Assembly (NCBI GenBank): GCA_001275005.1
Contig: JWZX01002558.1
Coordinates: 1-18,244, forward strand
DNA length: 18,244 nucleotides
Source of the DNA: Chrysochromulina tobinii
Lineage: Eukaryota > Haptophyta > Prymnesiales > Chrysochromulinaceae
Reading direction: 5' to 3'
Below, one piece after another: positions 7,543-15,563 of the stretch. The notes beneath the pieces were generated by a model. That model searched no databases. It had not been told where the DNA came from and worked only from the letters and a program-made list of their open reading frames with translations. Both the position numbers and the translations under genes were made by a program. Within the stretch, counting starts at the first letter, position 1. The number at the start of each line of letters is the position of its first letter.

Positions 7543-9024
7543 CTACTCTGCGACGGTCGGTTGTCGCGGACGAGGCTGCAGTAGAGACGAGCGGCAATGC
7601 AAGCCGAGGCCCTCGTGATCCTTAAGGACGGGTGCGCCGTCTGCACCTCTACGCATCGCCTCTCCCCCGCCTCGGGGTGCGAGTAGGCTCGTCCCCAACG
7701 AAGAGGCGCCGTTGCGGGTGCCAGCAGCGTCTTTGGGCCGAACGGTCGCGTGGGCGGGCCCTGTCGCTGCCATCGACCCTTCATGTAGCTCGGGCCTAAG
7801 CGCGGTGGCGAGACCCATGAGAGAGAGCGCGGTGGCGCGAACGGCGAGCCAGTTGTACCTCCAGGCGCTCATGGGGCTGCTGGTGGGTCGCTCATGGCGC
7901 TCATGGCGCTGCTGCGGCCGGCGCACAGTAGGGGCGATGGCAAGGGCCTGCAGCAACAGCTGGCGCGGCGGCGAGGCCAGCAGAGGCGCCGCGGGCAGCG
8001 GAGAGGCCGTTGCCGGCGCCGTTGCCTGAGCCGTTGCCGGCGCTGGTGCTTGAGCCGGTGCCTGCGCCGGTGTCGTCGGTGTCGCCTCATGCATGAGCAA
8101 TCCGTCATTATAGGCGCGGAAGAGCATGCCCAGTACGGCGCACTTAGCGAGGGCATAGCCGAGTCGCGATCCTGCTGGCTGGGCGGCGAGGAGCAGGGCG
8201 AGGGCAAATGCATGCCGGCAGAGCGTCGTACGCATGCACGGCGTTCGCACCTCCACCTCCGAGGCAGCCGGCCTGGTCGCGGCGCGGCGCAGGCAGTACG
8301 CCTCGGCGACCATTAGAGCGTTGCACGCGGAGAAGGCGAGGGTGCCAAAGCCGAGCACCGCCACCCTTCCGACCTCGTGACGCTTCTCAACCAACGAGAC
8401 GAGCGAGCGCATCTTCTGGAGCGCGGCTACGAAGTTGAGCGCGATCGTCGCGGGCGCGGCGTAGCGCATGTGCCCCGAGAGCTCCTTTGCTTCGAGAGCG
8501 TCCGAGCGTACCATGCAAAAGGCGAGCAGAAAGGATATCACATGGTGCTGCTCGCTGTACCACGAAGGAGGCCGGCCGAGGAGCACGAGCGAGATGAGCG
8601 TCGACCCGATGAACTTGAGCACGAAGCAGCCGACGACGGTGCGGCTGATGTACCGCGTTCGGAACCAATAGTGGTTGATGCTGTGCAGGCTCTTGCCGAA
8701 CATTACCAGCATGCCGCTGCGCGAGCTCTGAAGGCTCTCGCCGTCCATCGCCATCTCCGCCAAAACGCAGGCGAGGAGCACCCATCCTAATGTCGGAGTC
8801 GGCAACGAGGGCTGCGATTCCGACGCCGTTGGTTGTGACCAGAGTGCCGAGGGCTTCCTCTGCAGCACTGGGCGAGAAGGCTGCCGCACCTCCTGTGCTG
8901 CCATCTCCGATTCAATTTGAGTCACCATGGAGTCGTGCGAGCCTGGCCCATCTAGTACGGAGTCATACGAGCATCTGCCCTGTGTCTCGAGCGGCTTGCA
9001 CTCTGCGTTCGTGGGCGCCTGCAT
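7543..9024 (-). CDS. Multi-pass membrane protein, possible TRIC-type cation channel
   Basis: 493 residues from the first ATG (9024; the codon before it is GTG). The N-terminal ~78 residues are polar. About seven hydrophobic stretches follow, near residues 80-95, 130-150, 160-175, 185-205, 220-243, 268-284 and 288-306. The order of features resembles TRIC (trimeric intracellular cation) channels, which have seven spans and counter-ion function in ER/SR calcium release. FIGSTLISLVLLGRPPSWY resembles the TRIC 'FGGGILSCLLLAEPP' segment, and ALQKMRSLV sits where TRIC carries its basic KEV motif. The match is by eye and distant. A Pro/Ala/Thr linker (about 315-355) leads to a low-complexity C terminus that may be disordered or partly mis-annotated. 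If TRIC is wrong, it is an uncharacterised seven-span membrane protein. Confidence 0.5.
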   Translation of the reverse strand: MQAPTNAECKPLETQGRCSYDSVLDGPGSHDSMVTQIESEMAAQEVRQPSRPVLQRKPSALWSQPTASESQPSLPTPTLGWVLLACVLAEMAMDGESLQSSRSGMLVMFGKSLHSINHYWFRTRYISRTVVGCFVLKFIGSTLISLVLLGRPPSWYSEQHHVISFLLAFCMVRSDALEAKELSGHMRYAAPATIALNFVAALQKMRSLVSLVEKRHEVGRVAVLGFGTLAFSACNALMVAEAYCLRRAATRPAASEVEVRTPCMRTTLCRHAFALALLLAAQPAGSRLGYALAKCAVLGMLFRAYNDGLLMHEATPTTPAQAPAQAPAPATAQATAPATASPLPAAPLLASPPRQLLLQALAIAPTVRRPQQRHERHERPTSSPMSAWRYNWLAVRATALSLMGLATALRPELHEGSMAATGPAHATVRPKDAAGTRNGASSLGTSLLAPRGGGEAMRRGADGAPVLKDHEGLGLHCRSSLLQPRPRQPTVAE

Positions 9025-9165
9025 CACGGTCGGCTTAGAGGTTGAGGGGGCGCTCGCGTTGCGCCTCGTTCCAGCCGATGGGCGCCGATGAGAGATTGTG
9101 CGAGGACAGTGCGAGGGGTTGTTTGGGTTGAGAAATTGACGAAACGTGTAACGGCGTTTTTTGCT

Positions 9166-10131
9166 CTACATATGTTCCAAATCTCGACTCTCATCGGTGA
9201 TCAGCTTGGAGTTCTCGGTCGAGCTGATGCCACGGCGCTCCCAGCAGAGCTGCGGGCGCACCGCGAGCATCTGGATCCGCGGCGCCTGCGCAAAGAGCGC
9301 GTCCAGGTCGGGGCGCGCCATACCCTCCTTGGCCTCGTGCTTCTCCGAATACGTGAGCGCCAAGAAGTCGTCTACCGGGATGATCTTCTGCGCATACCCA
9401 CTCGCAAGCAGCTTGCGCGCGCCACGTGGCCATAGCAAGTACGCGGTCGTCTTGTATGAGAAGCCAGGCACGAGGAGGCGCGTCGGGCACGAGGGTGGCA
9501 CGGCTTCCCGATCGCTGGCGCAATCGCACGCGTGCGGGAGCAGCTTGTCGTGCTCCGGCCGCATCGCGCGCCGGCCGAGGTAGATCGCGTCGGGCTCTGC
9601 GGTGGCACCCACTGCGACGAGCGCCGCGACCTCGTCCAGAACTGCGCGCAGCCGGTCCGCAAAGTCGGGCGCGAAGTCGACGTCGTCCTCGAGCACGAGC
9701 GCAACCTCATCCTGTGCTGCCACCAGCGTCCACACTCCCACGTGCGACAGCGCGCACCCAACCTCGCCCCACTTGAGCTCGCGGTCAAAGAAGCGGAAGC
9801 CAGTGCCGGTGAGCCGCCAGCCCGCGTACGTGGCGGCGCCGAGGCGCGCGAGCTTAGCGGCGTTCAGCTCGCGGCCATCGACGGCCTCGAAGATGCTCAC
9901 GCTCGATAGCCCCGCCTCGGCCGCGCGGGCGAGCACGGCCGCACGTGCCGCCTTGAGCCGTGCGAGTGAGATGATGTGTGCGTGAGGCATTGCTCGCGGT
10001 GGCGAGGCGGCGGACTCAGCGGTGACCATGGCCTGATGCGACCGCTGCCGTCGGCGCCATAAGACCAGTATGAGCAGTGCGACCGCGCTTCCACCTACCG
10101 CGACTAAGGTGCCGCGTGTGCGGATCGGCAT
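9166..10131 (-). CDS. Glycosyltransferase family 25 (collagen-galactosyltransferase-like), type II membrane protein
   Basis: 321 residues from the ATG at 10131; the in-frame extension to 10149 opens on GTG and was rejected. Residues 8-25 are one hydrophobic span followed by RRRQR, giving a type II Golgi/ER anchor. The GT25 signature is clear: HIISLARL at 52-59, FEAVDGREL (81-89), GEVGCALSHVGVW (122-134), VLEDDVDF with the acidic metal-binding site at 148-152, AIYLGRR, a TAYLLWPRGARKLL segment, and IPVDDFLAL (251-259). The C terminus (ISSTENSKL) resembles the DTETSS end of animal COLGALT proteins. These enzymes transfer galactose from UDP-Gal to hydroxylysine; the bacterial relatives act on lipopolysaccharide. 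The acceptor here is unknown. It lies 131 nt downstream of the papain-like gene on the same strand. Confidence 0.85.
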   Translation of the reverse strand: MPIRTRGTLVAVGGSAVALLILVLWRRRQRSHQAMVTAESAASPPRAMPHAHIISLARLKAARAAVLARAAEAGLSSVSIFEAVDGRELNAAKLARLGAATYAGWRLTGTGFRFFDRELKWGEVGCALSHVGVWTLVAAQDEVALVLEDDVDFAPDFADRLRAVLDEVAALVAVGATAEPDAIYLGRRAMRPEHDKLLPHACDCASDREAVPPSCPTRLLVPGFSYKTTAYLLWPRGARKLLASGYAQKIIPVDDFLALTYSEKHEAKEGMARPDLDALFAQAPRIQMLAVRPQLCWERRGISSTENSKLITDESRDLEHM

Positions 10132-10174
10132 CGTGAATTTGCTGTTCACAGCCTAGTTTTATGAGTCCGCCCAT

Positions 10175-10192
10175 GAACCGGAACCGGAACCG
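10175..10192. repeat. GAACCG hexamer, three copies
   Basis: Three perfect tandem GAACCG units lie 43 nt upstream of the GT25 ATG, within the 131-nt spacer. This may be a simple repeat or a promoter element; nothing shows which. Confidence 0.7.
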
Positions 10193-10262
10193 GCGTACAT
10201 ACGGATGCAGTTGCCACTAGCTCGGGGACCCGTTCACATAAAGTGCTTCAGAAACCCTATTT

Positions 10263-11684
10263 TCAGTTGAGTCGGAGGGGATCATGGGCGCTCGGGTTGT
10301 GGTACATGGCGGCCTCATAGAGGAAGAGGTGCGGCCGTGGCGTGTACATGGGGCGGAGGATCGACACATGGGGAACGATGCCCTTCTTGCCCGCGAGGAA
10401 CCCATACAAATCGGCCGCAAACGCCTGGCAGTTGCGCACCTTCTCGGTGTACCGCGGGTCGCGTCGAATGTAGTTGACGAGATAGCGAGCGAGATCGGAC
10501 TGCGAGCGGTGCATGAGGCGCACCGGGCCTGTGTGCGTGAAGTTAGGGTCCACGAAACGCTTATCGTGCCCCTCGTGCTTGGCGACGTAGGCCTTGAACT
10601 CGCCCAGGTTCCTCGCTTCGACATCGACGCATCGTATTTCGGCACACTCGCCCTTCCACGGCGCGATCATGCATGCGGGCATCGCCTGGTAGAGGGTCGG
10701 GCGCTCCGCGAGCTTGTCCTTGCACCAGTTGCTCCGGCCGTGGCGGCCACCCACCCCGTTGAGGGTGGCGAGCTCTATCACCGTGCAGTGCTCGCTATGA
10801 CTCCATTCGAGGAGCACGGCGGCGTGGTACGTGAGCTTCTCCTTGGCACTCTCCTTCTTGTCTCCACGCGCATACCGGTGGGCAAAGAGATGCGCGACCG
10901 TTGCCGTCGGCTCGGCGGCTTTCGACGCCGCCGCGTGTGCCTTCACCGCTGCTTGCACGCCTTCACCGAACGCGACTAGCGGCTCCGGCCGCTGTGAAAA
11001 CCACCACCACACGTGGCCAGGCACGCCGTCTTCGTAGCCGACGGCACTGGACGGGGCCGAGCGGAGGGTGGCGCGCACCGAACGGAACTTGGAACCAACG
11101 GTTGTGGCGGGCACCACGTCGGGCGTGCGCTCGGCGTCCCATGCTCGCTTGATGCTCGCATTGCCGAATGGGGACTTGACACGCACGGTGATGGAGACGA
11201 GCTCGAGAGTGCACAGGCCGGGCCAGCCGTTGAGAACACCATCGAAGATCCAGCGGCCGTCCGACACGCGCACGAGCGACGCGAAAAAGTCGGACGAGCG
11301 TACAGGTAGTGCCGGCCGACGAGGCCGGATCTCACCAGCTGAGAGGTCCTTGGCTAATCCCTTTGGGTGAAACTTGGGATCCTCGCCGATGAGCTGTGCG
11401 TGCCAAATGAGGCCGCCGTGTCCAGGTGGGAAGAGAGCGGCGAGCTCCTCGGCCGGTCGGGGCGAGCCATATTTGCTCATGAGCGATTCGCTGGCGTCAA
11501 GGTCGAGGACCTCGGCTGGCGAGCCGTCCGGGAGGCTCACTCTCGCCCGACGGAGCGACCCCTCCGCCTCCCACCACTCTCGCCCGGCGTCGTCTGCCAC
11601 CTGCTCATCGTCTTCGTCCTCAATGTCTTCGTCTTCGGCGGCGAGCAGATCGATCGAAGGGTCGACGACTTCCGCCTCCGCCAT
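10263..11684 (-). CDS. Uncharacterised protein with possible permuted papain-like (LRAT/PPPDE-type) fold
   Basis: 473 residues from an ATG, no intron needed. The first ~60 residues are very acidic (EDEDIEDEDDEQ). Residues 90-230 hold a beta-rich region I do not recognise (GGLIWHAQLIG, DGRWIFDGVLNGWPG, GHVWWWFSQRP). The C-terminal part, about 284-435, shows TYHAAVLLEWSH with His287, then TVIEL, an NG...G...NWCKDK segment, APWKGECAEIR, and RNCQAFAADLYGFLAGKK with Cys419. In permuted papain-fold enzymes (LRAT, PPPDE/DeSI) a catalytic His precedes a Cys in an NCxxF context at the start of a helix. This order and context match, so a thiol hydrolase or acyltransferase is possible. No third catalytic residue is assigned. 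It diverges from eIF2B gamma. Function unknown. Confidence 0.6.
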   Translation of the reverse strand: MAEAEVVDPSIDLLAAEDEDIEDEDDEQVADDAGREWWEAEGSLRRARVSLPDGSPAEVLDLDASESLMSKYGSPRPAEELAALFPPGHGGLIWHAQLIGEDPKFHPKGLAKDLSAGEIRPRRPALPVRSSDFFASLVRVSDGRWIFDGVLNGWPGLCTLELVSITVRVKSPFGNASIKRAWDAERTPDVVPATTVGSKFRSVRATLRSAPSSAVGYEDGVPGHVWWWFSQRPEPLVAFGEGVQAAVKAHAAASKAAEPTATVAHLFAHRYARGDKKESAKEKLTYHAAVLLEWSHSEHCTVIELATLNGVGGRHGRSNWCKDKLAERPTLYQAMPACMIAPWKGECAEIRCVDVEARNLGEFKAYVAKHEGHDKRFVDPNFTHTGPVRLMHRSQSDLARYLVNYIRRDPRYTEKVRNCQAFAADLYGFLAGKKGIVPHVSILRPMYTPRPHLFLYEAAMYHNPSAHDPLRLN

Positions 11685-11825
11685 CGCGATGGATTAATTA
11701 CGAATTGCCGAAAATCGAGCGTCGCAGTCTGCGCACAGTCGCAGATGCCGGACCCTCTCCAGTTGCCGAACCGTTCACATTCACAAGAGTTCCCCCCCCA
11801 CGAGGACGCCACCCCGAAATAATAC
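11685..11825. promoter_or_regulatory. Shared divergent promoter region, papain-like gene and eIF2B gamma
   Basis: 141 nt separate the two ATGs. The left part is locally AT-rich (GATTAATTACGAATTG near 11692-11707). It contains an upstream ORF for eIF2B gamma. The regulatory role is inferred from position. Confidence 0.4.
11745..11822 (+). promoter_or_regulatory. Upstream ORF of 25 codons before eIF2B gamma
   Basis: ATG at 11745 opens a 25-codon frame ending in TAA at 11820-11822. One codon (TAC) then separates it, in the same frame, from the main ATG at 11826. If transcribed, translation of eIF2B gamma would need leaky scanning or reinitiation. The transcription start is unknown. Confidence 0.4.
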
Positions 11826-13325
11826 ATGCCGCCGCGTCCAGAGTTCCAGGCGGTCATCCTCGCAGCGGTGGCGGACGGCGACACGCTCGCGCCGCTCACG
11901 AACTCGCTGCCCCTCGGGCTGCTGCCGGTCGCCAACCGGCCGCTGCTCTCCTACCAGCTCGAGCTGCTCACCCGCTCGCACTCGTTCAAGCAGGTGCTCG
12001 TGCTCACCGTCGAGCGCTGGCTCTCGCAGCTGGCGACGTGGGTGTCAGAATCGTACAAGGGCCCGCTGCAGGTCGAGCTGCTCGTGGTGCCCGACAGGGC
12101 CGGCTCGGCCGACGCGCTCCGCCACGTGCGCGCCCACATCGTGACCGACTTTGTGCTGATCGCGGGCGACGTGATCACGGACGTGCCCTTCCAGCGCATG
12201 GCAGATCTGCACCGGCTGCAAGGCGCGGCTATGACCGCGCTCTACCGCGAGAGCGCGCCGCGCGAGGCGGGAGTCGCCAAGAAGGCCAAGGACCTCGACG
12301 GCATCGACTTCGTGGGCGTGGACGAGCGCGGCCAGCGGCTGCTGTCGGTCGAGGCGGCGGCGGACTGCGAGGGTGGCGTCGTATCGGTCTCGCAGTCGCT
12401 GTTACGCGCGTACCCGCACGTGACGCTCCGCACCGACCTCATCGACGCGCACGTGTACATCTTCGCGCCTTGGGTACTCGACGTGCTCGAGTTGAAGGAG
12501 CACTTCGTCTCAGCCAAGTTCGAGCTCGTGCCTTATTTGGTACGTAAGCAGTTCCTAAGCAAGGCGAATTTGAGCAAGGCCAAGCTCGCGGCCGCGCGCC
12601 GCGCCTCGGGCGCAGCCGACGGCGCGGTCGACAGCGTGGCGAGCGGAGGAGGAGGCGCGCCAACCGCCACGGGCAGTGGCCCACCGGCTGTGACGCGCGC
12701 GCCGAGCGACGTGGCCTGTACCAAGGGCGGCGGCGCGGGCAGCGGCGCGGTGGGCGGTGGCGGTGCGGTCGGCTCTGCCTCGGCCTTCGCGATGGCCGCG
12801 GGCGAGGCGACGCGCCGGCAGCTCGATCATGACGACTTCAGATGCTGCTGCTACATCATGCCGCACGACGCGGCGGTGTACTGCCTGCGCGTGAGCTCGC
12901 TCAAGGAGTACGTACAGGCGAACCTCGACGTTTCGCGTGAGTCGCGCGTGACGCACTACGAGAAGGCTGAGGCGAGTGAGGGCACGGTCGTCAAAGAGGG
13001 CAACTTCGTCCATAAGTCGCGCGATCGCGACTCGACCCTCGGGGAGGCGGTAGAGGTAGCTGGGCGCACGGCGATCAAAAAGTCGTCCATCGGGCCGCAC
13101 TGCCGCATCGGCATGAATGTCAAGATCACCAACTGCGTGTTGATGGACCACGTGGTCATCGGCGACAAGGTGAGCATGTCCAACAGTGTCGTGTGCTCGA
13201 ATTCGGAGGTACGCGAGGGCGCGAGCCTCAAGGACGTTCAGGTCGCAGCGGGGGTCACCGTCGAGGCCGGCGCGAACCACAAGGGCGAGTCGATCACCGA
13301 GGAGATGGACACCGAAGAGGACTAG
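11826..13325 (+). CDS. EIF2B3: Translation initiation factor eIF2B subunit gamma
   Basis: 499 residues, single exon, from an ATG. It follows the eIF2B gamma plan: an N-terminal nucleotidyltransferase-like domain (about 1-245) with EFQAVILAA at 6-14, LPLGLLPVANRPLLSYQLELL (28-48), a GSADALRHVR segment, DFVLIAGDVITDVPF (108-122), DFVGVDERGQRLL (161-173), LIDAHVYIFAPWVLDVL (205-221) and FELVPYLVRKQF (232-243). The C-terminal left-handed beta-helix (about 400-485) has hexapeptide-type repeats: KKSSIGPHCRIGMNVKITNCVLM. eIF2B is the guanine-nucleotide exchange factor for eIF2; gamma pairs with the catalytic epsilon subunit. The stretch 250-335 is an Ala/Gly/Ser-rich linker. The acidic end (TEEMDTEED) is noted but does not replace the epsilon-type HEAT domain. 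The assignment is strong. Confidence 0.92.
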   Translation: MPPRPEFQAVILAAVADGDTLAPLTNSLPLGLLPVANRPLLSYQLELLTRSHSFKQVLVLTVERWLSQLATWVSESYKGPLQVELLVVPDRAGSADALRHVRAHIVTDFVLIAGDVITDVPFQRMADLHRLQGAAMTALYRESAPREAGVAKKAKDLDGIDFVGVDERGQRLLSVEAAADCEGGVVSVSQSLLRAYPHVTLRTDLIDAHVYIFAPWVLDVLELKEHFVSAKFELVPYLVRKQFLSKANLSKAKLAAARRASGAADGAVDSVASGGGGAPTATGSGPPAVTRAPSDVACTKGGGAGSGAVGGGGAVGSASAFAMAAGEATRRQLDHDDFRCCCYIMPHDAAVYCLRVSSLKEYVQANLDVSRESRVTHYEKAEASEGTVVKEGNFVHKSRDRDSTLGEAVEVAGRTAIKKSSIGPHCRIGMNVKITNCVLMDHVVIGDKVSMSNSVVCSNSEVREGASLKDVQVAAGVTVEAGANHKGESITEEMDTEED

Positions 13326-13558
13326 AAGGAGGCGGCGAGTGGCCACGCGTGTGGACGTGGAGCGCGGCGGAGGTGAGTGGCGGGGGCAGTGAGTCCACGG
13401 TGAAAGTTGTCTGTTTTAACGGATTTCGTCAAACTTCCGGTCTTCGGAGTGTCGGCGTTGTCGGCGGTCGGTCGCACGGTGGGTCCTCGGCAACCTCCGC
13501 GCGCGCGGCTCCAGGCTCCGAGCTCGCCTCTCTCTTGAAACCTTACAGCGCGTTGATC

Positions 13559-13924
13559 ATGGCAATACAGACCTTCTATCTTGATGCTGTGGGCGACACG
13601 TCAATGGACACACTACTCCGCGAGTGGCTGCCGCTAGTCATCGTTTGCATTTTGCCACTGCTCTGCATGGTGGGCGCAATCCTTTTTTTACCAATCCAAC
13701 TTATCATACGGGCAGCTGCACCACCCAACCCTAAACCTATGGGAGGGCGGGTGATCGTGCGGCAGATGAGCCATGCTAATCTGAGCGCAAACCAGCTGAG
13801 AGCGCAACCAACTGCAGCGCAAGGAGAGAAGCTCCGCAAACACGAGCGCCTCACTGCCGATTTGAAGAATGCGTACGGAAATGCGGGTCGTTGTACAAGC
13901 AACAAGAACGCCTTGCGGGCTTAA
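13559..13924 (+). CDS. Small single-span membrane protein, unknown
   Basis: 121 residues from the first ATG in an open frame; the frame extends upstream only by non-ATG codons and into the eIF2B gamma 3' end. Residues 24-50 are strongly hydrophobic (LPLVIVCILPLLCMVGAILF), long enough for one span. They are followed by AAAPPNPKP and a basic/polar helix-prone tail (RQMSHANLSANQLRAQ ... GEKLRKHERLTADLKNAY). Base composition is less GC-rich than its neighbours. I do not recognise the family. It lies 233 nt after the eIF2B gamma stop on the same strand. It could be a separate gene or the last exon of something with a different upstream start. Confidence 0.5.
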   Translation: MAIQTFYLDAVGDTSMDTLLREWLPLVIVCILPLLCMVGAILFLPIQLIIRAAAPPNPKPMGGRVIVRQMSHANLSANQLRAQPTAAQGEKLRKHERLTADLKNAYGNAGRCTSNKNALRA

Positions 13925-14168
13925 ATGGTGTAAAGCCCAGCAAAGCGCGCAAAGCCCCACAAAGCGATGAAACGAAGGCCAGAAGCTCAAGTACAAGCTG
14001 CGAGTGCCTGGGGTGACGGGGTATCGTGACATCTTAAAATACGCTCTCCAGTCTCATTCCATACTCCCGCCTGTGTGAATGTGCGGTGCGCGATGTGGCT
14101 CCAGAACGTCAATTATTATTAGCTCAACAAACGCTCGAGCGTGATCTCTATTTGAAACGTAAATCGCC

Positions 14169-15518
14169 TTACTCGCTACTGTAGGGGGATGATTCACCCG
14201 CCCCCTTGCCATGCCCCTTGTGGGCCGGAGCGAACAGCCGCCGTCCGAGCCGCCGTCCACTCTTGGAGGACGGCCGTGGCGCCCGCACGGCCGAATGCAG
14301 TGTCTCCCTTGCGCGGCCCGCCGTCACATTCCGCGTGACCTTGAGCCGCACGAAGCGCGGCACGTAGATGCTCAGGTTCCCATCCAAGCACGTGAAGCCC
14401 TCGCCGACGCAGTTGACGTTGTACGAGATGACGAGCTCGTCCTCGGCTTGGGCGAGCTCTGGATGCGCCTTGGCGGCGTAGGCGAACTGCTGGTACCGGG
14501 CTAGGTCCGGCGGCAGCGTGTAAGCAATGGCGCCGCCCCATGGGCCAGTGAGGCTTGCCGCGGAGTGGATGATGATGTTAGGATCGCCAGCCTGGAGGCA
14601 CACGACGTAGTAGAAGCCGAGCGGGTGCTTGGCTAGTGTCCCCTCGGTGAACGGCCCATCATACAGCTTGGCCGCGTCCCACGCTCGCACAACCCAACCG
14701 GCGGGCTCCCCACCCCAAAACTGCATGCCATCCCAATTGAAGGCCAGTAGATCGTCCTCTCGGATGCGCGCGAGGTGCTGCGTCTGATTCGTGCCTTTGA
14801 GGTCATTCTCGCGCATCCCAATCATGTAAACGAAGCCATCACCTTCGCCGGCGAGCACCCCGTTATTCCAGCTATGGACCTGATCCGATGCAGCCACGTG
14901 GCTCGTCGCATACTGCCACCGCTGAGGGTCGGCGTCGCTAAAGTTGCGGATGAGCACGACGTCGGTGCCGATCTGGGTGAGCGTTGCTACATCCGCCTGC
15001 CGTTGCGCGAACGCGACCAGCGCGCCGGACTCGGGCAAGACTGTACCCGCCACCATCCAGTAGAATTCCTTGGCGCTGGGCGGAGAGAAGAATGGTAAGG
15101 GGCTAGCGATGCTAGCGCCCTCGGTGCGCGCGAAGAAGGTGGGCACGGGAATGGCTGCCGTTGGTGTGATCGCGAGGGTATTGTGGACCCACGCTGAGTT
15201 CTCTCGCCGACCGCCAGCCACAGAGCCCCAGTATGTGTCGGCCCACAGCCAGAGATGGTGCGTGCTATTCAGGCGCAGCGACGTGGCAGAGTCGGCGCCT
15301 ACCCAGCTTGGCTCCGAGTAGGCGTGATCGACAGCGAATGCCGCCTCGAGGCGAGGATCGGGGAGGCCGGTGAAAGACCAATTGGACCCCATCAGTCTAA
15401 TGTGGTGTCGTTCACGGTTGGAGACGTGTGATGACCCCTTTTTTTCTCTCGAACGACAGGCGAGATCGTAGCAATCGCTAAGCAAGCAAGCAAGTCGAAG
15501 TCGCTGCCATGAGGGCAT
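14169..15518 (-). CDS. Beta-propeller protein of the DUF4185/DUF5005/GH43-like type
   Basis: 449 residues from the ATG at 15518; GTG codons further out were rejected, and a second ATG at 15392 gives a 407-residue form that starts just before the conserved part. The propeller signature is WVGADSATSLRL, then LWLWADTYWG (89-98) and AWVHNTLAI (109-117). Similar enzymes have 'GGDGxxSxxLPDGRxLWLFGDT...FVHNS'. Further on are HSWNNGVLAGEGDGFVYMIG, FNWDGMQFW and ELVISYNVNC. These five-bladed propellers include glycan-cleaving and glycan-binding proteins. N-glycosylation sites (NST, NFS, NQT, NLS, NVT) suggest secretion, yet I see no clean signal peptide, so the true 5' end may differ. The C-terminal ~50 residues are basic and low-complexity. 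It lies only 45 nt after the glycoside hydrolase on the same strand. Confidence 0.65.
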   Translation of the reverse strand: MPSWQRLRLACLLSDCYDLACRSREKKGSSHVSNRERHHIRLMGSNWSFTGLPDPRLEAAFAVDHAYSEPSWVGADSATSLRLNSTHHLWLWADTYWGSVAGGRRENSAWVHNTLAITPTAAIPVPTFFARTEGASIASPLPFFSPPSAKEFYWMVAGTVLPESGALVAFAQRQADVATLTQIGTDVVLIRNFSDADPQRWQYATSHVAASDQVHSWNNGVLAGEGDGFVYMIGMRENDLKGTNQTQHLARIREDDLLAFNWDGMQFWGGEPAGWVVRAWDAAKLYDGPFTEGTLAKHPLGFYYVVCLQAGDPNIIIHSAASLTGPWGGAIAYTLPPDLARYQQFAYAAKAHPELAQAEDELVISYNVNCVGEGFTCLDGNLSIYVPRFVRLKVTRNVTAGRARETLHSAVRAPRPSSKSGRRLGRRLFAPAHKGHGKGAGESSPYSSE

Positions 15519-15563
15519 CGTCACACAACAACGCACCACACATCACACCTAATGTGACGCCCA

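Noticed and set aside
7224-7784. Minus-strand frame of 186 codons near the 3' end of the TRIC-like gene
   Set aside because: Overlaps that gene in another frame and has no recognisable motif; I could not support a splice joining it.
10284-10979. Plus-strand frame of 231 codons
   Set aside because: Antisense shadow of the papain-like gene.
10263-11684. EDR2/DUF1336-like lipid-binding protein
   Set aside because: First impression from the acidic start and the minus-strand order, but the DUF1336 motifs are absent; the His...NCQ pattern fits better.
7543-11684. Operon of three minus-strand genes
   Set aside because: Gaps of 131-141 nt and unrelated functions in a eukaryotic setting; shared strand alone is not evidence for cotranscription.
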